Source: Sipunculus nudus (lineage: Eukaryota; Annelida; Sipuncula; Golfingiida; Sipunculidae). Taken from it: a DNA stretch of 64,000 nt. The notes beneath the pieces are model-generated. The model was not told the origin of the DNA and searched no databases. It saw only the letters and a program-made list of their open reading frames with translations. The stretch lies in the NCBI GenBank assembly GCA_026874595.1, contig CM049315.1:65161389-65225388 (forward strand). The letters are read 5' to 3'. Positions 48,292-60,872 of the stretch are shown piece after piece. Numbering within the stretch: position 1 is the stretch's first letter; each line of letters begins with the position of its first letter. The translations under genes and the position numbers were made by a program.

Positions 48292-49620
48292 CTGAAAGAA
48301 CCACAACATATGCTTCATCCATATTTAGTCACTGCATTTATTATAATGAAGAGAGCACATGCACAATACGTAAACTGAAAGAAACATTTCTTTTTATTAT
48401 ACATGTTTATATTAGACTTTCTTTGCACAACTTCAAATAATACAGGGTTAATACACTTCGAGCAAATAAAAATTTCATGACTTTTACCGGACCAGTCACA
48501 AATAATCATGACCTTTTCCTCATCACTTTGACATGTAAATGTTACTTAGGAAACTGGCGATGTAGATCATATTTAATAATTTAGATATAAAGAACATAAC
48601 TTAAAGAATACATATGTAGTTAAATAAATTTAAGTCATTATTTCATTATAAATATATTTAAGTCATTAATTTTCTTCTCATTTGTATTAAAATATCAGCA
48701 CACGTTTCATGTTTAGGATATTAAAAGATAACTAAGTAAATCATGGGTCTGAATGCTCAGCTGAATTTGTCTATAAGGACGTTTTTGAGCTTCTTCAAAA
48801 TATGGGTTCTTTGATCAGTTTGAAGCCAACCTGTCTACCCAAATTGGAGTTATCTTCCATAAACTAATTTTTTAATGGATGGCCCCTATGACCTTGACCT
48901 TTGAACAAGTCAACCAAAAATAAAACAAAATCTTCCCCTATTGGAAGGTGCCCAGCATCTGAAAACGAATATGCAGACAAAAGGCCCTTGTGACCTTGAC
49001 CTTGTGACCCAAAAAATCATAATTTCTCCCATGCTTGGCAGGTGAGCAATATCTGGAGGATGAAAGTTTTGGCTAAAATGCATCCACAATCTTTTTAAAC
49101 AGGTGGGTCCTGTGACCTTGACCTTTGACCTCATAACTCTAAATCAATCGAGTTCTTTCTTTAGTTGTGGGCCATATATAAGTTAAGTTTGAAACCAATA
49201 TTTCAATCCAACTTGAGATATCATCTGGAAACTGATATGTGGACAGATGATTCCTGTGACCTGGACCTTTGACCTTGTGACCCCAAAATCAATCAGATTA
49301 TTTCCCTATTGGCAGGTCAGCTATAAGTGCTAGATGGAAGGTTTGGAATATAACGTTTGGCTTAAAATGCATACACAACCTTTCTTTATAAGTGGATCCT
49401 GTGGCCTTGACCTTTGACCTCATGACCCCAAAATCAATTAAATTCTTGCTTTAGGGGTGGGCCATATAAAAGTCAAGTTTGAAATCCATATGTCAACCAA
49501 AAATGCAGTTATTATCAAGACACAAATTTGACAGACATACAAAAAGACAAACAGAATAAGAGACAGACAGACATGGTGATTACTATAGGGCATTTGCTTG
49601 TTCAAGCGGTTTCAGGACAC
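48292..49620 (+). mobile_element. LIAS intron C-D with a family D element
   Basis: 48292-48735 no recognised content. 48740-49600 is family D, from AATCATGGGTCTGAATGCTC to GGTGATTACTATAGGGCA. It has perfect TGACCTTTGACCT at 49119-49131 and 49408-49420. Confidence 0.6.
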
Positions 49621-50257
49621 TAGATGAAACCACAGTTGCAAATCTGAAAGTATCAATATAATTTGGCAGTCTCAAAATAAAGGAAACAAGAAATGCATGG
49701 GTCACTGTGCTCAGATGAAGTTGACCTTGAAGGTGAAAATCTAGAATAATATCAAATGGAAATAAAGTCTATGAGGAAAAAATTATATAGGCCATGGCTG
49801 GTTGACATGTTTGTATGGCTGAGTAAGAAAATAAAAAATCTAATTTTGGGTATACAATTGAACCTTGATAAAATAAAAGTTATGTCCCTGTAAAAAAGTC
49901 TCTAGCTTCAACATTTGTCATACTAAGTGAGAAAATATCTTATTTTTTACTAAGTGCATTATATTCAAGCCCATAACTCAAAGAAATTACACAATACTGA
50001 CCTAGTTGCTGGTATGTACATAGGAAATATATAGAGAAATATGATCAAAAACAGAGCAGTGGTTCTGATTAAAGGCAGTCTTGAAGAGTAACAATGGGTT
50101 ATTAATGGGAAATTGAGGTTTCTCCTAAATATCTCCAAGTACTAAGCCTAGTGACCCAATTTTTGATATGGTAGGAGATTTTATCTATGTATGCCCAATT
50201 TCGGATCCGTACGTCCAACGGTTTCAAAATGTGCCCTGTTAATGGACGTCTGGCTGG
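49621..50257 (+). mobile_element. Family A 3' half, truncated
   Basis: AACAAGAAATGCATGGGTCA near 49685 and a body matching 21180-21680. It breaks off at GGACGTCTGGCTGGC, where the 73-bp array begins. Confidence 0.6.
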
Positions 50258-50720
50258 CTTGATGATGGATGACTGTCTCTGGTTGACACATGTTAAGGTA
50301 TGACTGTTATAGGTTTAACCGGCATTACCATGATGGTGGCTGTAGCTGTCTCTGGTTGACACATGTTAAGGTATGACTGTTATAGGTTTAACCAGCATTA
50401 CCATGATGGTGGCTGTGGCTGTCTCTGTTTGACACATGTTAAGGTATGACTGTTATAGGTTTAACCAGCATTACCATGATGGTGGCTGTAGCTGTCTCTG
50501 GTTGACACATGTTAAGGTATGACTGTTATAGGTTTAGTCAGCGTTACCATGATGGTGGCTGTAGCTGTCTCTGGTTGACACATGTTAAGGTATGACTGTT
50601 ATAGGTTTAGTCAGCGTTACCATGATGGTGGCTGTAGCTGTCTCTGTTTGACACATGTTAAGGTATGACTGTTATAGGTTTAACCAGCATTACCATGATG
50701 GTGGCTGTGGCTGTCTCGTG
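50258..50720. repeat. 73-bp minisatellite made from a LIAS exon end and donor
   Basis: Six units at exactly 73-bp spacing (TTACCATGATGG at 50325, 50398, 50471, 50544, 50617, 50690) plus a partial left copy. On the minus strand each unit contains GACAGC(C/T)ACAGCCACC, ATCATG and the donor GTAAtg or GTAAcg. That is the last 23 or so bases of the LIAS exon plus its 5' splice site, followed by about 50 intronic bases. Units differ at only a few positions, so the amplification is recent or homogenised. Confidence 0.95.
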
Positions 50721-50774
50721 TTCTCCTCCTCCCCAGCATTCACCAATATTTGGACACCTGGCTTCCTCACAAAC
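50694..50774 (-). CDS. LIAS: LIAS exon with auxiliary-cluster CX4CX5C motif
   Basis: 81 nt, exactly 27 codons: [20 protein letters not shown] then TATATIM. The acceptor is ATGTCAG (50781-50775) and the donor GTAATG starts at 50693. [12 protein letters not shown] is the CX4CX5C motif unique to lipoyl synthases. It ligates the auxiliary [4Fe-4S] cluster that donates sulfur. The last 23 or so exonic bases plus the donor are the final copy of a 73-bp tandem array occupying 50258-50693. This donor is assigned because it is nearest the acceptor and joins in phase to VLGDTC. Confidence 0.97.
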
Positions 50775-52160
50775 CTGACATGCAAAAAAAGCATAATTAA
50801 GTTAGACAGGTAAATAAATAAATGTTATAATCTGAGAAATATATAACATAGATATGAATAAGGGACCTGTGGGTCACAGCACAGAATATTTTAAATAAAA
50901 AACAAACATAATGAGTTCTTGCAACAGAAATTTTTTTTTACATATCATTGTTTGAGAAATATACAAAATACACACCTCTGAAGTTACCTGTGTATTTTTA
51001 TGGGCTCTATGAAAGATAAAGATAAAAGGAGCCTCTCATGATTACATTTTGTATATAAGGATAGGTATCTCAATTAAGTGACTGTAATATGCATGAAAAT
51101 TATAACTAGAATATCAGAAAAACCTGACAAAAGCCCTCAGCCAAAAGAACAGTGTTTATGGGTGGTAACAGTATGAAATATCTGTTCTCACATAGATGTA
51201 AATCTGTACATATGTCTCTTGTTCAAGTAGCTATGTTGTACCTTCGCAAGTCTGGCACCCAAAAATTTTTTATTATAAGCACTGTGGCCTTGATAAGTAG
51301 GTGCACACAACACAAAAACAAGGAACCAATGTGTCTAGGGGCTCAGCTATTATATATGATCACAAAATATGATTTGGAAATGAGGCACATGCTGGTTTTT
51401 ATGTGGTAATATAAGCTGCATTATGAGTTGTTGGTGTTTAACTCAAGTTATGTAAGATTGTGATAGTATCCTTGGAGACAGGAAAGAGGACTGATGTCAT
51501 TTATATTATTTATAAATGGAGTGCTATTGTTACACAGGTTTTGACTAGGCCATATAATATTATCTTCATTGCAGTATTTGAAAAAAACTGTCCATTTTCA
51601 GTCATGTTAATTATGCTTTTTACAGATGAGTTAACTGTTATTTAATAATTATAGGTTATTCCTACCCAAGAGTAGAACTAGCACATATAATATAAGAGTT
51701 TAAAATAATATTATAGAAAATATTCATGAATGCATTCATGATTATATTTTGATTTGAAGTATTTGCATCTGTATTCAAATACTTTCATTTTTACCTGTAT
51801 TTATTCTTATGCATTAAATTATGGAGTACATATTCATATTCAAATACATTTGCAAGGTATTCACCCCATGTCTGGTATTAATTCAGTTTCAGCTAAACAA
51901 AGATGTTGAGAATACAGAACTAACATCAGTATAGTTTAATCTGTGACATGAAACAGGCAGGCATTTTTTTGGCAACAGATTGTGAATTTAAGAGCAGTTG
52001 TTAGCAAGATAACTGAGCATTTCTCTCAGTTAAGCTGGGGATATATGTCCTTTTGGAGACAAGAGACCTGATTAAGTATCCACTGTCAGGAAATCTACAT
52101 TAACTTAAACTTTTAAGTACCTTTTTCTTTATTTTTGGCAAATAACAAATTAACATATCA
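50775..52160. repeat. LIAS intron B-C, left part
   Basis: AGGGACCTGTGGGTCACAGC near 50861 marks a short family A start. 51400-51660 and 51820-51900 recur at 57790-57930 and 58060-58130. The rest shows no recognised content. Confidence 0.45.
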
Positions 52161-52555
52161 TTCCAAAGAAAGATAAGAAAGGCCCTGAAGGGTCATGGCC
52201 ACTCTACTGGAGCTCACTCTCAGTTGACTACAGGGCAGAAGAGAGCTTACCACACTCTAGCAAGCAGAGCTTCCAGGGACAATTCTAGGGATACCTCTGA
52301 GCATGTTGAGTCTGCTATTCCACAGACACCTAAAGGAAAAACGCTGAAAAATAAGTCAAGCTCACCTATCTTCGAACTTGACCGAGAATTTGTTAATATA
52401 CATCAGCACCAAAGAAATAAAATTCCTACGGAAAATCCTTTTTGAGATATCCTGCTCACAAGATAAATGTTAACATGCCGGACGGACGGACGGACGGCTT
52501 GGGTGACGACAATAGCCCTTCAGCCTCTAAGGCTGAGGGCTAATAAAACGCTATT
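52161..52555 (+). mobile_element. Family E element with an open reading frame
   Basis: AAGAAAGGCCCTGAAGGGTC at the start. The 3' end has AGCCCTTCAGCCTC / GGCTGAGGGCT, a perfect 11-bp hairpin but for one bulge, followed by AATAAAA. A GGACGGACGGACGGACGG run precedes it. From 52161 to 52445 one frame is open without an ATG. It includes GQKRAYHTLASRASRDNSRD, then TPKGKTLKNKSSSP and IFELDREFVNIHQHQ, and ends in TGA. The protein family is not recognised. Confidence 0.55.
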
Positions 52556-53100
52556 GTTGAATCAGTGAGCACTGGCTGATCTCAGTCTTGACTGGCCAGC
52601 TGACCATTCCATATGTGAATGTGGACTCTGTGTGGTTTAATTTTTAAGATTAGTTCATCTGCAAATCCTGGATGCCTAATAATGGTTTTTTATGCAGCGG
52701 TGCTCCCTATTTTGTTCATAAACTTCGTTAAAATGTTTCATAAAATTGTCTGTAAAAAAAAGGCTCATAGCAGCTAAATGGTGAAAGATTTTGCATTTTG
52801 CATTGCAGAACTAAATTCCTGAGAAAAAAATACATAAAAATTGATATGTTTTTAAGTTATTTTTCTTAAGTTGATAATTTGATGATTTTGTCACCAAGTT
52901 GTGACTCAGACCTCTAACCTTGTCTTAATATCTCGAAGGAATACAATCCTAGAAACAAAATTCTTGTCATGGTAGGGGATTTGGGGGACATCTAACTGTA
53001 TGCCAAATTTTGGGAGCTGATAGCTGTAGCTAACTGCATAACTGTAAACACTTGCTTGATGTAAACAATACTTGACATGGTGCTTGAAAACTTGAATAAG
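52556..53100. repeat. Intron segment with a family A body fragment
   Basis: 52910-53100 resembles 59280-59490 (ATATCTCGAAGGAATA, TAACTGTATGCCAAATTTT). The remainder is not recognised. Confidence 0.4.
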
Positions 53101-53107
53101 ATCTACA

Positions 53108-54998
53108 GTTTTTAGCTCAGCTGACTGTAAGTCATCTGAGCTATAGCGATCACTCTTTGTCTGTCGTCCGTCCGGCCGGCCGTCAGGCCGTTAACAGGGC
53201 ACAAACTGTAACTACTGGACCTAGAATCTTGTAACTTGACATTCTGGGAGGTTCATAAAAAATCTCCTTTGAAACCTGAAATTAGGTCTCTGTTACCCAT
53301 ATTCTTCAAGCTATGGGGCTCCGAAGTAACCCCCAGAAGAATGGAAAATTTGATACAAAAGCTCAAGTATCTGAACAACTAATGCAGTGATCACCATGAT
53401 TTTTTGCATGGATATTGATCATGGAGTGTTTCATCAGTTTCTGCAGTCTGGTGGTGGCACCTGTATTTTTTCGATTTTTATGAATTTTTTTCTCTATTTT
53501 TGAGACCTCTTAAGATGTGGTCATCTGTTAACAGGGTACAAATCGTAACAACTGGACTTAGAATCTTCTCACCTGACCTGCGGGGAGGCCCATGAAAAGT
53601 CTCTGTGGAAACCTGAAATTAGGTCTCTGTTACCCATAACCTCTGAGCTATGGGGCTCTTAAGTACCCCCCCAGAATAATGGAAAATTTGATACAAAAGC
53701 TCAAGTATCTGAACAACTTTTGTATTAATCACAATGATTCATTGCAAGGATATTGATCATGGAATGTTTCATCAGTTTCTGCAGTCTGGTGGCGCCACCT
53801 GTATTTTTTCTATTTTTACGAATGTTTTTCTCTATTTTTGAGACCTTAAGATGTGGTCATATGTTTACAGGGCACAAATTGTAACCACTGGACCTGGAAT
53901 CTTCAAACTTAATATACAGAGAGGGTCATGAAAAATCTCCTAGAAAAACCTGAAATTAGGTCTCTGTTACCCATATTCTTCGAGCTATGGGGCTCCCAAG
54001 TATCCCCCAGAATAATGCAAAATTTGATACAAAAGCTCAAGTATCTGAATAACTACTGCATTGGTCACCATGATTCTTTGCATGAATATTGATCATGGGA
54101 TGTTCCATCACTTCCTGCAGACTGGTGGCACCACCTGTATTTATTTTCCAATTTTACAATTTTTTTTCTATATATTTGAAACCTTCAAAGAAGCTGTCAT
54201 CTGTTAACAGGACACACAGGAGACAAAATTATAACCACTGGACCTGGATTCTTCTTACTTGACATCAAGAGAGGTCCATGAAAAGTCTCTATGGAAACCT
54301 GAAATTAGGTCTCTGTTACCCATATCCTTCGAGCTATGGGGCTTGTAAGTACTCCTAAGAATAATTAAAAATGTGATACAAAAGCTGAAGTATCTGAATA
54401 ACTAATGTACTGATGGCCATGATTTTTTGCATTCATATTGATCATGGAGTGTTTTATGAGTTCCTGTAGACTGGTGGCGTCACCTATTTCTTTTAATTTG
54501 TACGCATTTTTTTCTCATTTTGAGACTTTCAAATAAAGCCTCATCTTGTAACAGGGCACAAATCGTAACCACTTGACCTAGAATCTTCATACTTGACATC
54601 TAGGGAGCTCCATGAAAAGTCTTCATGGAAAACTGAAATTAGGTCTCTGTTACCCATATCCTCTGAGCTATCAGGCTCATAAGTACCCCCAAAATAATTA
54701 AAAATGTGATACAAAAACGGTGTTTGTTTCTGGAGAACTCCTCTGAGACCCTTGGACTGATCTTCCGTAACCCGGCATAGTTGTTCCCTCACCTATGTAG
54801 TTGTGCATAACAAAGACAGGTGGCACCACCTGCAATCCTTTCTGGGCAGTCTGAATCTGGGTGTCTTTTAGATAACAGCCGATATCTCAGGACTGGCTCA
54901 ATGTATTGAGCTGAAAGTTAGCATGTATATAGATCTTGGATCTCTCCATCTTGTAATCGAATTCAACAATCCTTGAATTCAGCTGAGCATCATAGCCA
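53108..54998 (-). mobile_element. Family A element, minus orientation
   Basis: Reads TTTTTAGCTCAGCTGACTGT at the left (the 3' end) and CAGCTGAGCATCATAGCCAC at the right (the 5' end). Has GTCCGTCCGGCCGGCCGTC next to the hairpin and about four ~340-bp units, one with a perfect GGTGGCGCCACC at 53788-53799. Confidence 0.75.
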
Positions 54999-56420
54999 CT
55001 AGTTTAGCAACTGGTTTCAATTTTTTTATGTTAAAAGATGAAATGCTTATGAAAACATGCTTAGAAAATTAAATCCAAAGCAGTTACAGGAAAAAACTGT
55101 GCCATTGTCAAATTTGGGCAAAATTTAAGTTTCTGCTTTTATATTTATACCAATAACTTAAAAAATTTTCAAAATTATGACCTATTTTTCATTATGCTAT
55201 TGAATCTTGATTAAATAGTTATATCCCTGAAAAAAGTCTCTAGCTTCAGCATTTCTAATGTTAATTAAATAAGTAAGTAAATATATTTCCTGAATTTTTA
55301 CAAAGTGCATAATGTTCCAGCCCATAACTTAAAAAAATTTAACAATAATTGACATAATTTCTTTTATATATAGGATATAAATAGAGAAATATGTATATGA
55401 AATATGATCAAAAACAGATCAGCGATTTTTATACAAGGCAGCCTTGAAGTGTAACAGTGGGCTTTTAATGGAAAATTGAGGTTTATATTTAAATATCTCT
55501 AAGGAACAAAGTCTTAGTGACGAAATTTTTGGTATGGTAGGAGATTTTGGGGACATCTAACTTTATGTCAAATTTTCGATTCGAAGGTCTAAGGGTTTTT
55601 AAAACGTACCCTGTTTATTGACATCCTGGTGGCTGGACGAAGGACAAAGGACCATGACTATTGCTCAGATGACTTATAGTCAGCTTAACTTAAAAACAAG
55701 GGACCCATGGGTCACGTCGCTCAGCTGAATTATGGAAAATATTAGTCACTGCAAAATATTTTTATTTCTTTGGTTTTCAGGTCTATTACCATTTGAAAAG
55801 CTAAGAGAAAATGGCCCTGCTAAAATGAACCTCTGTTAATTATAGAATAATGGACATGAGCTAAAGCATATACACTGTGTAATAAATGAAATTTTTGGCA
55901 TGAAATTATTTAGTGATGCACCTAGGGAAAAAATGGGCCTACAGTAAGTGTTATATAAAAGTTACATTTCGTTAACAAATAATGTGTGAAGGTAATTAAG
56001 TTTTCAAAAGTTAAATATATGGCCATAATAGTTAAAAATTAATCCCACAAAGTTTGACCAATATTCCTGATTTTAAGGTTTAACAGTGTTATTTACACCT
56101 AGGCTCGGCAACTTTAAGAGATATGAATGAAATGCTACAAAGTATTTATATCTTCTTAAATCTTGTTAAATCTATCTTATTTGAATATTAGGATTAAATT
56201 CCTGAACAATTTTTTCTTTAAAAAAAAAATCAAAATTGTCCAAGTCTCAACAAAAAGAATTTATTTAACGTTAAAATTGTAAATTGATTCATCTTGTTTA
56301 TTAGTCCTGTGTATTGAAGGGGTGGGTGGGGGGAGGGGTCTCTGTTGTAACTGCTCGTTGCTGAAAAAAATGTGAAATTATAAGATTCATCTTGTTTATA
56401 GTACAGGTCTGTCTACAGAA

Positions 56421-56451
<31 letters not shown>

Positions 56452-56816
56452 AGGCTCCCTGTGGTATTAACTGCAGACAGCCTGATCAAGCTCAACAAGA
56501 GTGAGGGCTTGCCCCAGTGACGGGATTACATAACATCAGGGGAGCATAGGGATGCACTGAATGGCCTACAGTGACCAAAGTGGACTGCTTGACAATGTAA
56601 GGGAATACAACAAGAGTTTCCAAAAAAAATCAATAACTAGCCTAATTTTGCAGCTTTTATTTTCAAATTTCAGATTTTATCAGATTAAATCCTAATGTGT
56701 ACATGCTGTGACAATAAAATCCAGAGTACTTACAGGAAAAAAATGTGCCGTGGCCAAAGTTGGGCAAAATTTAAGGTACTGATTTTATATATATGCTAAT
56801 AACTCAAAACTAGGGC
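54999..56816 (+). mobile_element. Family A copies in tandem
   Basis: 54999-55696 is a 3' half ending CAGCTTAACTTAAAAAC. At 55695 AACAAGGGACCCATGGGTCA opens a new copy, colinear with 20070-21200 including the G run (22 G at 56422-56443). It breaks off near 56816. Confidence 0.7.
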
Positions 56817-57790
56817 TGAATGACTGGGGGGGGGGGGGGGGGAGAGTTGCAACACCTATGGATATTAATACAGAATACGGAATAAAATTCAATGGTGCTT
56901 ACAGGGACTGGTTGGAGTTACAGCACCTCTGCATATATATAAAGGATAACATTTAATTTAAAAGAAATTATTTAAAATATTTAAAAACATGCAGAGAGAT
57001 GGAAAACAAAGCAAATAACTTTAATTTCCATTCTACTGAGACAGGAAAATAATGAACAAATATTTGCATATGATCCTAATTTTTCTTTTGTTAAGTCATT
57101 TTTTTTAGTTTATAAATTTTACTATATATTTGCAGTATATCATATATATCTGAATATTTGAATTGATTCACAAATCTAAATTGCATCAATATTTAAACTT
57201 ATTTCAGTCAGGTAACATCACATTATGCACACAGATATATATATATATTTTTTTTTATAAAATATTTTTAATTTTGCAAAGCAATACTATATATGAAAAT
57301 AACACTCCAGATTTCACAATTTAAATTGCACCTTTATTTATCCATGATATGCTTCATATATTCTCAAATTATGCCTACTGATGGGTTAAATTATATTTTG
57401 TTTAATTATTTAAAAGGAAATAATTTCTCAAATGCTACATCAGATCAACGTGGCATCTCTTGGATTACTTCTTGAATTAATATTTCAAGAAAAGTTGTGC
57501 ACATTGGATCAAAAACAGCTTTACATTTAAAGAATTACAGTTGACAATAACAAACCATGTATTGCAATATAATTGGTAAGGTGGTGGTGTGTGTGTGTTT
57601 GTGGGGGGGGACTTGAGGGGGGGGATGATAGGGTAGGGCCCATGAGAATAAGTGTATGTTTATTACAGCAGGGCCGTTCTGCCAGTGCTGCATCACTTAT
57701 AAGGTTACCGAGGCAAGGCTGTAGTGAGCAAGAGTGGGGTCTTGGATGTTCAAAATGCAAATACTTTAGAGCATCTGAAAAACTTCAATA
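56817..57790. other. AT-rich intronic spacer with G runs
   Basis: 17 G at 56826-56842, GTGTGTGTGTTTGTGGGGGG near 57585-57608 and (AT)n tracts. No coding evidence. Plus- and minus-strand short frames around 57530-57790 flank the GT/G-rich tract and look spurious. Confidence 0.4.
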
Positions 57791-60202
57791 ATATGGTAAT
57801 AAATATAAGCTGTATTATGAGTTGTTGTTGTTTAGCTTATGTATGATTTTGATAGTTACTTTGGAGACAGGGAAGACGATTGATATCATTTATTTTATTA
57901 ACAAATGGAGTACTATTGTCACACAGATTATAAGCAGAACATATAATATAAGAGTTTAACTATTTATTAAAAAAATTACAAATACTGTCCCAAATATAAT
58001 TTTTATTAAAAATAATAAGAGAATCATATGATTTTTTAAAATGAAATATAACTTAAATGAGTACATATTCATATTCATATTTAAATACAATTGCAAAGTA
58101 TTCGCATCATGTCTTGTATTTATTCAGTTTTCACATAACAATGATTTTGATAATCCAGAATATACAAAATTCCCACATTTAAATAATGATCATAAGTACC
58201 TGGTTTTATGGCTTTTATTTATATTAAAAAAAAAATAAATGTAATATATTCATTTTGGACTAATTTCACATCAATGTACACACTAGACACAGTAGGAATC
58301 TAGATTAATATTATCAACTGCATCTTTGTCTATCATTAATTTCCTTCATATGATCCCTAATGATTAGTAATGAATAATATTATTTTCTTTTTTAGCATTA
58401 AAATTGAACTGAAAAATACCATAGGTGACTGCATGGTTTTATTTGGAATAGGTGACATTCTATCCATCGATACAAGATTCTTATATCATCAGTAACTGCA
58501 AGTTAATTTCCTGTTATTATAAATTAACAAATTCCTTTTCTATTTTTCTTTAATTTGTAATTAAAAACCAATAAAAATGTATTAATTTATTGTTTATTGT
58601 TATGTTGTTGGTTAAAACTACTAGATGAGTTGGGTTGGACACCTGGATCAACTGTGGCTGGCCATAAGCTGCCTGGCTGCCCCAGTGTATGCATCACCTC
58701 AAGCATGCATAATTTGCTGAAAGTTCAACAAGGTCAACATACAGGTGACTCAAGAGGGGCTGGAGAGAGCCAAGGTCTGACATGGTCTCATAAAAACATA
58801 AATAAAAGCTACAATCTTTGGCCAATTTCTTTCAGCTTTCCAAATGAAAAAGCTGAAATCCTTATGTGTGCATGATATGAAAATTATATCAACAGTGCTC
58901 ACAGGAAACAAACGTGCCATGGTCAAATTTGGGCAAAATTTAAGGTACTAATTTTATATTTATACTAATAACTTATACAATTTGAAAAATTCAGAACTAA
59001 TTATGGGTATTCAATTGAATCTTGATTAAATAATGTTACATCCCTGACAAAAAATCTCTAGCTTCAGCAATCCCCTAGTTAAGGGAGTGAATATATTTCT
59101 TGATTTTTTACAAAGTGCATTATGTTTGGGCCCATAACTTAAAACAATTACGCAATACTGACATCATTTCTGGCATGTGCATAGAGAATGTATAGAAAAA
59201 TACGTATATTATATATGATTAAAGTCAGATCAGTGGTTTTAAAATTAGGCAGTCTTGAAGTGTGACAATGGGTTTTTAATGGAAAAATGTATTTTTCATT
59301 AATATCTCAAAGGTATTAAGTCCTAGTGATCAAATTCTTGGCGTGGTAGGGGATTTTGGAGACATCTAATTGTATGCCAAATTTTAGGAACTTAGAGCTG
59401 AAGCTGGGGAGCTGAGCTCATGCAAACTGCATAACACTAGCTTGATGTAAACAATATGTTACATGGTGCATAAAAACTTGAATAAAATCTACAGTTTTTT
59501 ATCAACTGGTTTCAAATTTTTGGTGTTAACAGACAAAATGCTAACAAAAACATGCCGTGAAAATTAAATCCACAGTACTTACAGGAAAAAAACGTGCCAT
59601 GGTCAAAGTTGGGCAAAATTTAAGGTACCAATTTTTTAGTTTTGTTAATATTTTAAAAAATTTTAAAGATTTTGATCTAATTTTGGATATACAATTTAAT
59701 TTTGATTAATCAAAGTTATATTACTGGAAAAAAATCCATAGCTTTAACATGTTTTGTGTTCAAATATCTTTCCTGATTTTTTTACAAAATGCATCATGTT
59801 TTGGCCTATAACTTTTTTAAATTATATAATAAAGACATAATTTCTGGCATATACATAGGAACTATATAGAGGAATATTTATGGTAAATATGAGGAAAAAC
59901 AGATGAGTGGTTTTGATATTAGGCAGTCCTGAAGTGTGAAAATAGGTTTTTAATAAAAAATTGAGGTTTTTCCTTAATTTCTCAAAGGAACAGAGTCGCA
60001 AAGACCCAGTTTTTGGCTTGGTAGGAGATCTTGGGAACATCTAACATTATGCTGAATTTTGGATTCCTAGGTCTAACGGTTTCAAAATGTGCCACATCTA
60101 CGGACAGACAGATTGACAGATGGACGGACGGACAGAGGGACAGATGACGGACAATGGATCACGACTATAGCTCAGATGACTTATAGTCAGCTGAGCTAAA
60201 AA
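57791..60202 (+). mobile_element. Repeat shared with 37800-39580, then two family A 3' halves
   Basis: 57791-58800 parallels 38400-39420 and 51400-51900. 58800-59440 and 59490-60202 are two partial copies of the family A 3' half in tandem. The second ends TATAGTCAGCTGAGCTAAAAAA after GACGGACGGACAGAGGGACA. Confidence 0.65.
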
Positions 60203-60872
60203 AGATATAACACAAGGCCTACAATGTAAACCTGTGCAATGGAATATGAATAAAATGTAATCATTCCATGATAATATACTTGACCATTATTTGAAAAGTA
60301 CTTAATAATTATTCAAGTACATGTGTGAAAAGTACATGTACAAAGGAATTCTTAAATGCTGAACCTGAGTACAAGTACCTTGTACACAAACATGTACTCC
60401 ACTTAAGCCTGATGTTGTGTTATCGGATGATTAAAACAATCTCATTTAAATAAAAGGTCTCACACCTCTTCTCCAAACACAAGAGGTGTTGCCACATTTG
60501 GTTCAACAGAAGCCCAATTTTGTTCGCAGAATGGTTCAGAGAAATCTTTGGTCTTTACTTTATTAATGAAAATAATAACTTCCACTAAATCTGATGATTT
60601 CTAACAATAAGCCCACATTATACATTTACAGTGACTCTGTCCTGTAGGTGCACACACTTTGCAGCAGGGGAAGCTTGCCTTCCCCAGGAACTTTCAGGTG
60701 AAATTCTAATATGAATTGGTGTCATAAAATTCATTTTGCCATATTAACCAGTAAATGCAAAAGTTTTCCAGCAAAAAGTTGCATTTACCCGCATTTGTCG
60801 CTGGAACAGTATTTATTAGTATTTGCCAGCATTTTGCCAACCCTGCAAGAAGTACAAGAGAAGTCCACTCAC
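60203..60872. other. Intron next to the LPPWLK exon
   Basis: ACAAGGCCTACAATGTAAAC near 60211 resembles a family B start. The remainder is not recognised. No tandem copies of the adjacent LIAS donor were found here. Confidence 0.4.
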
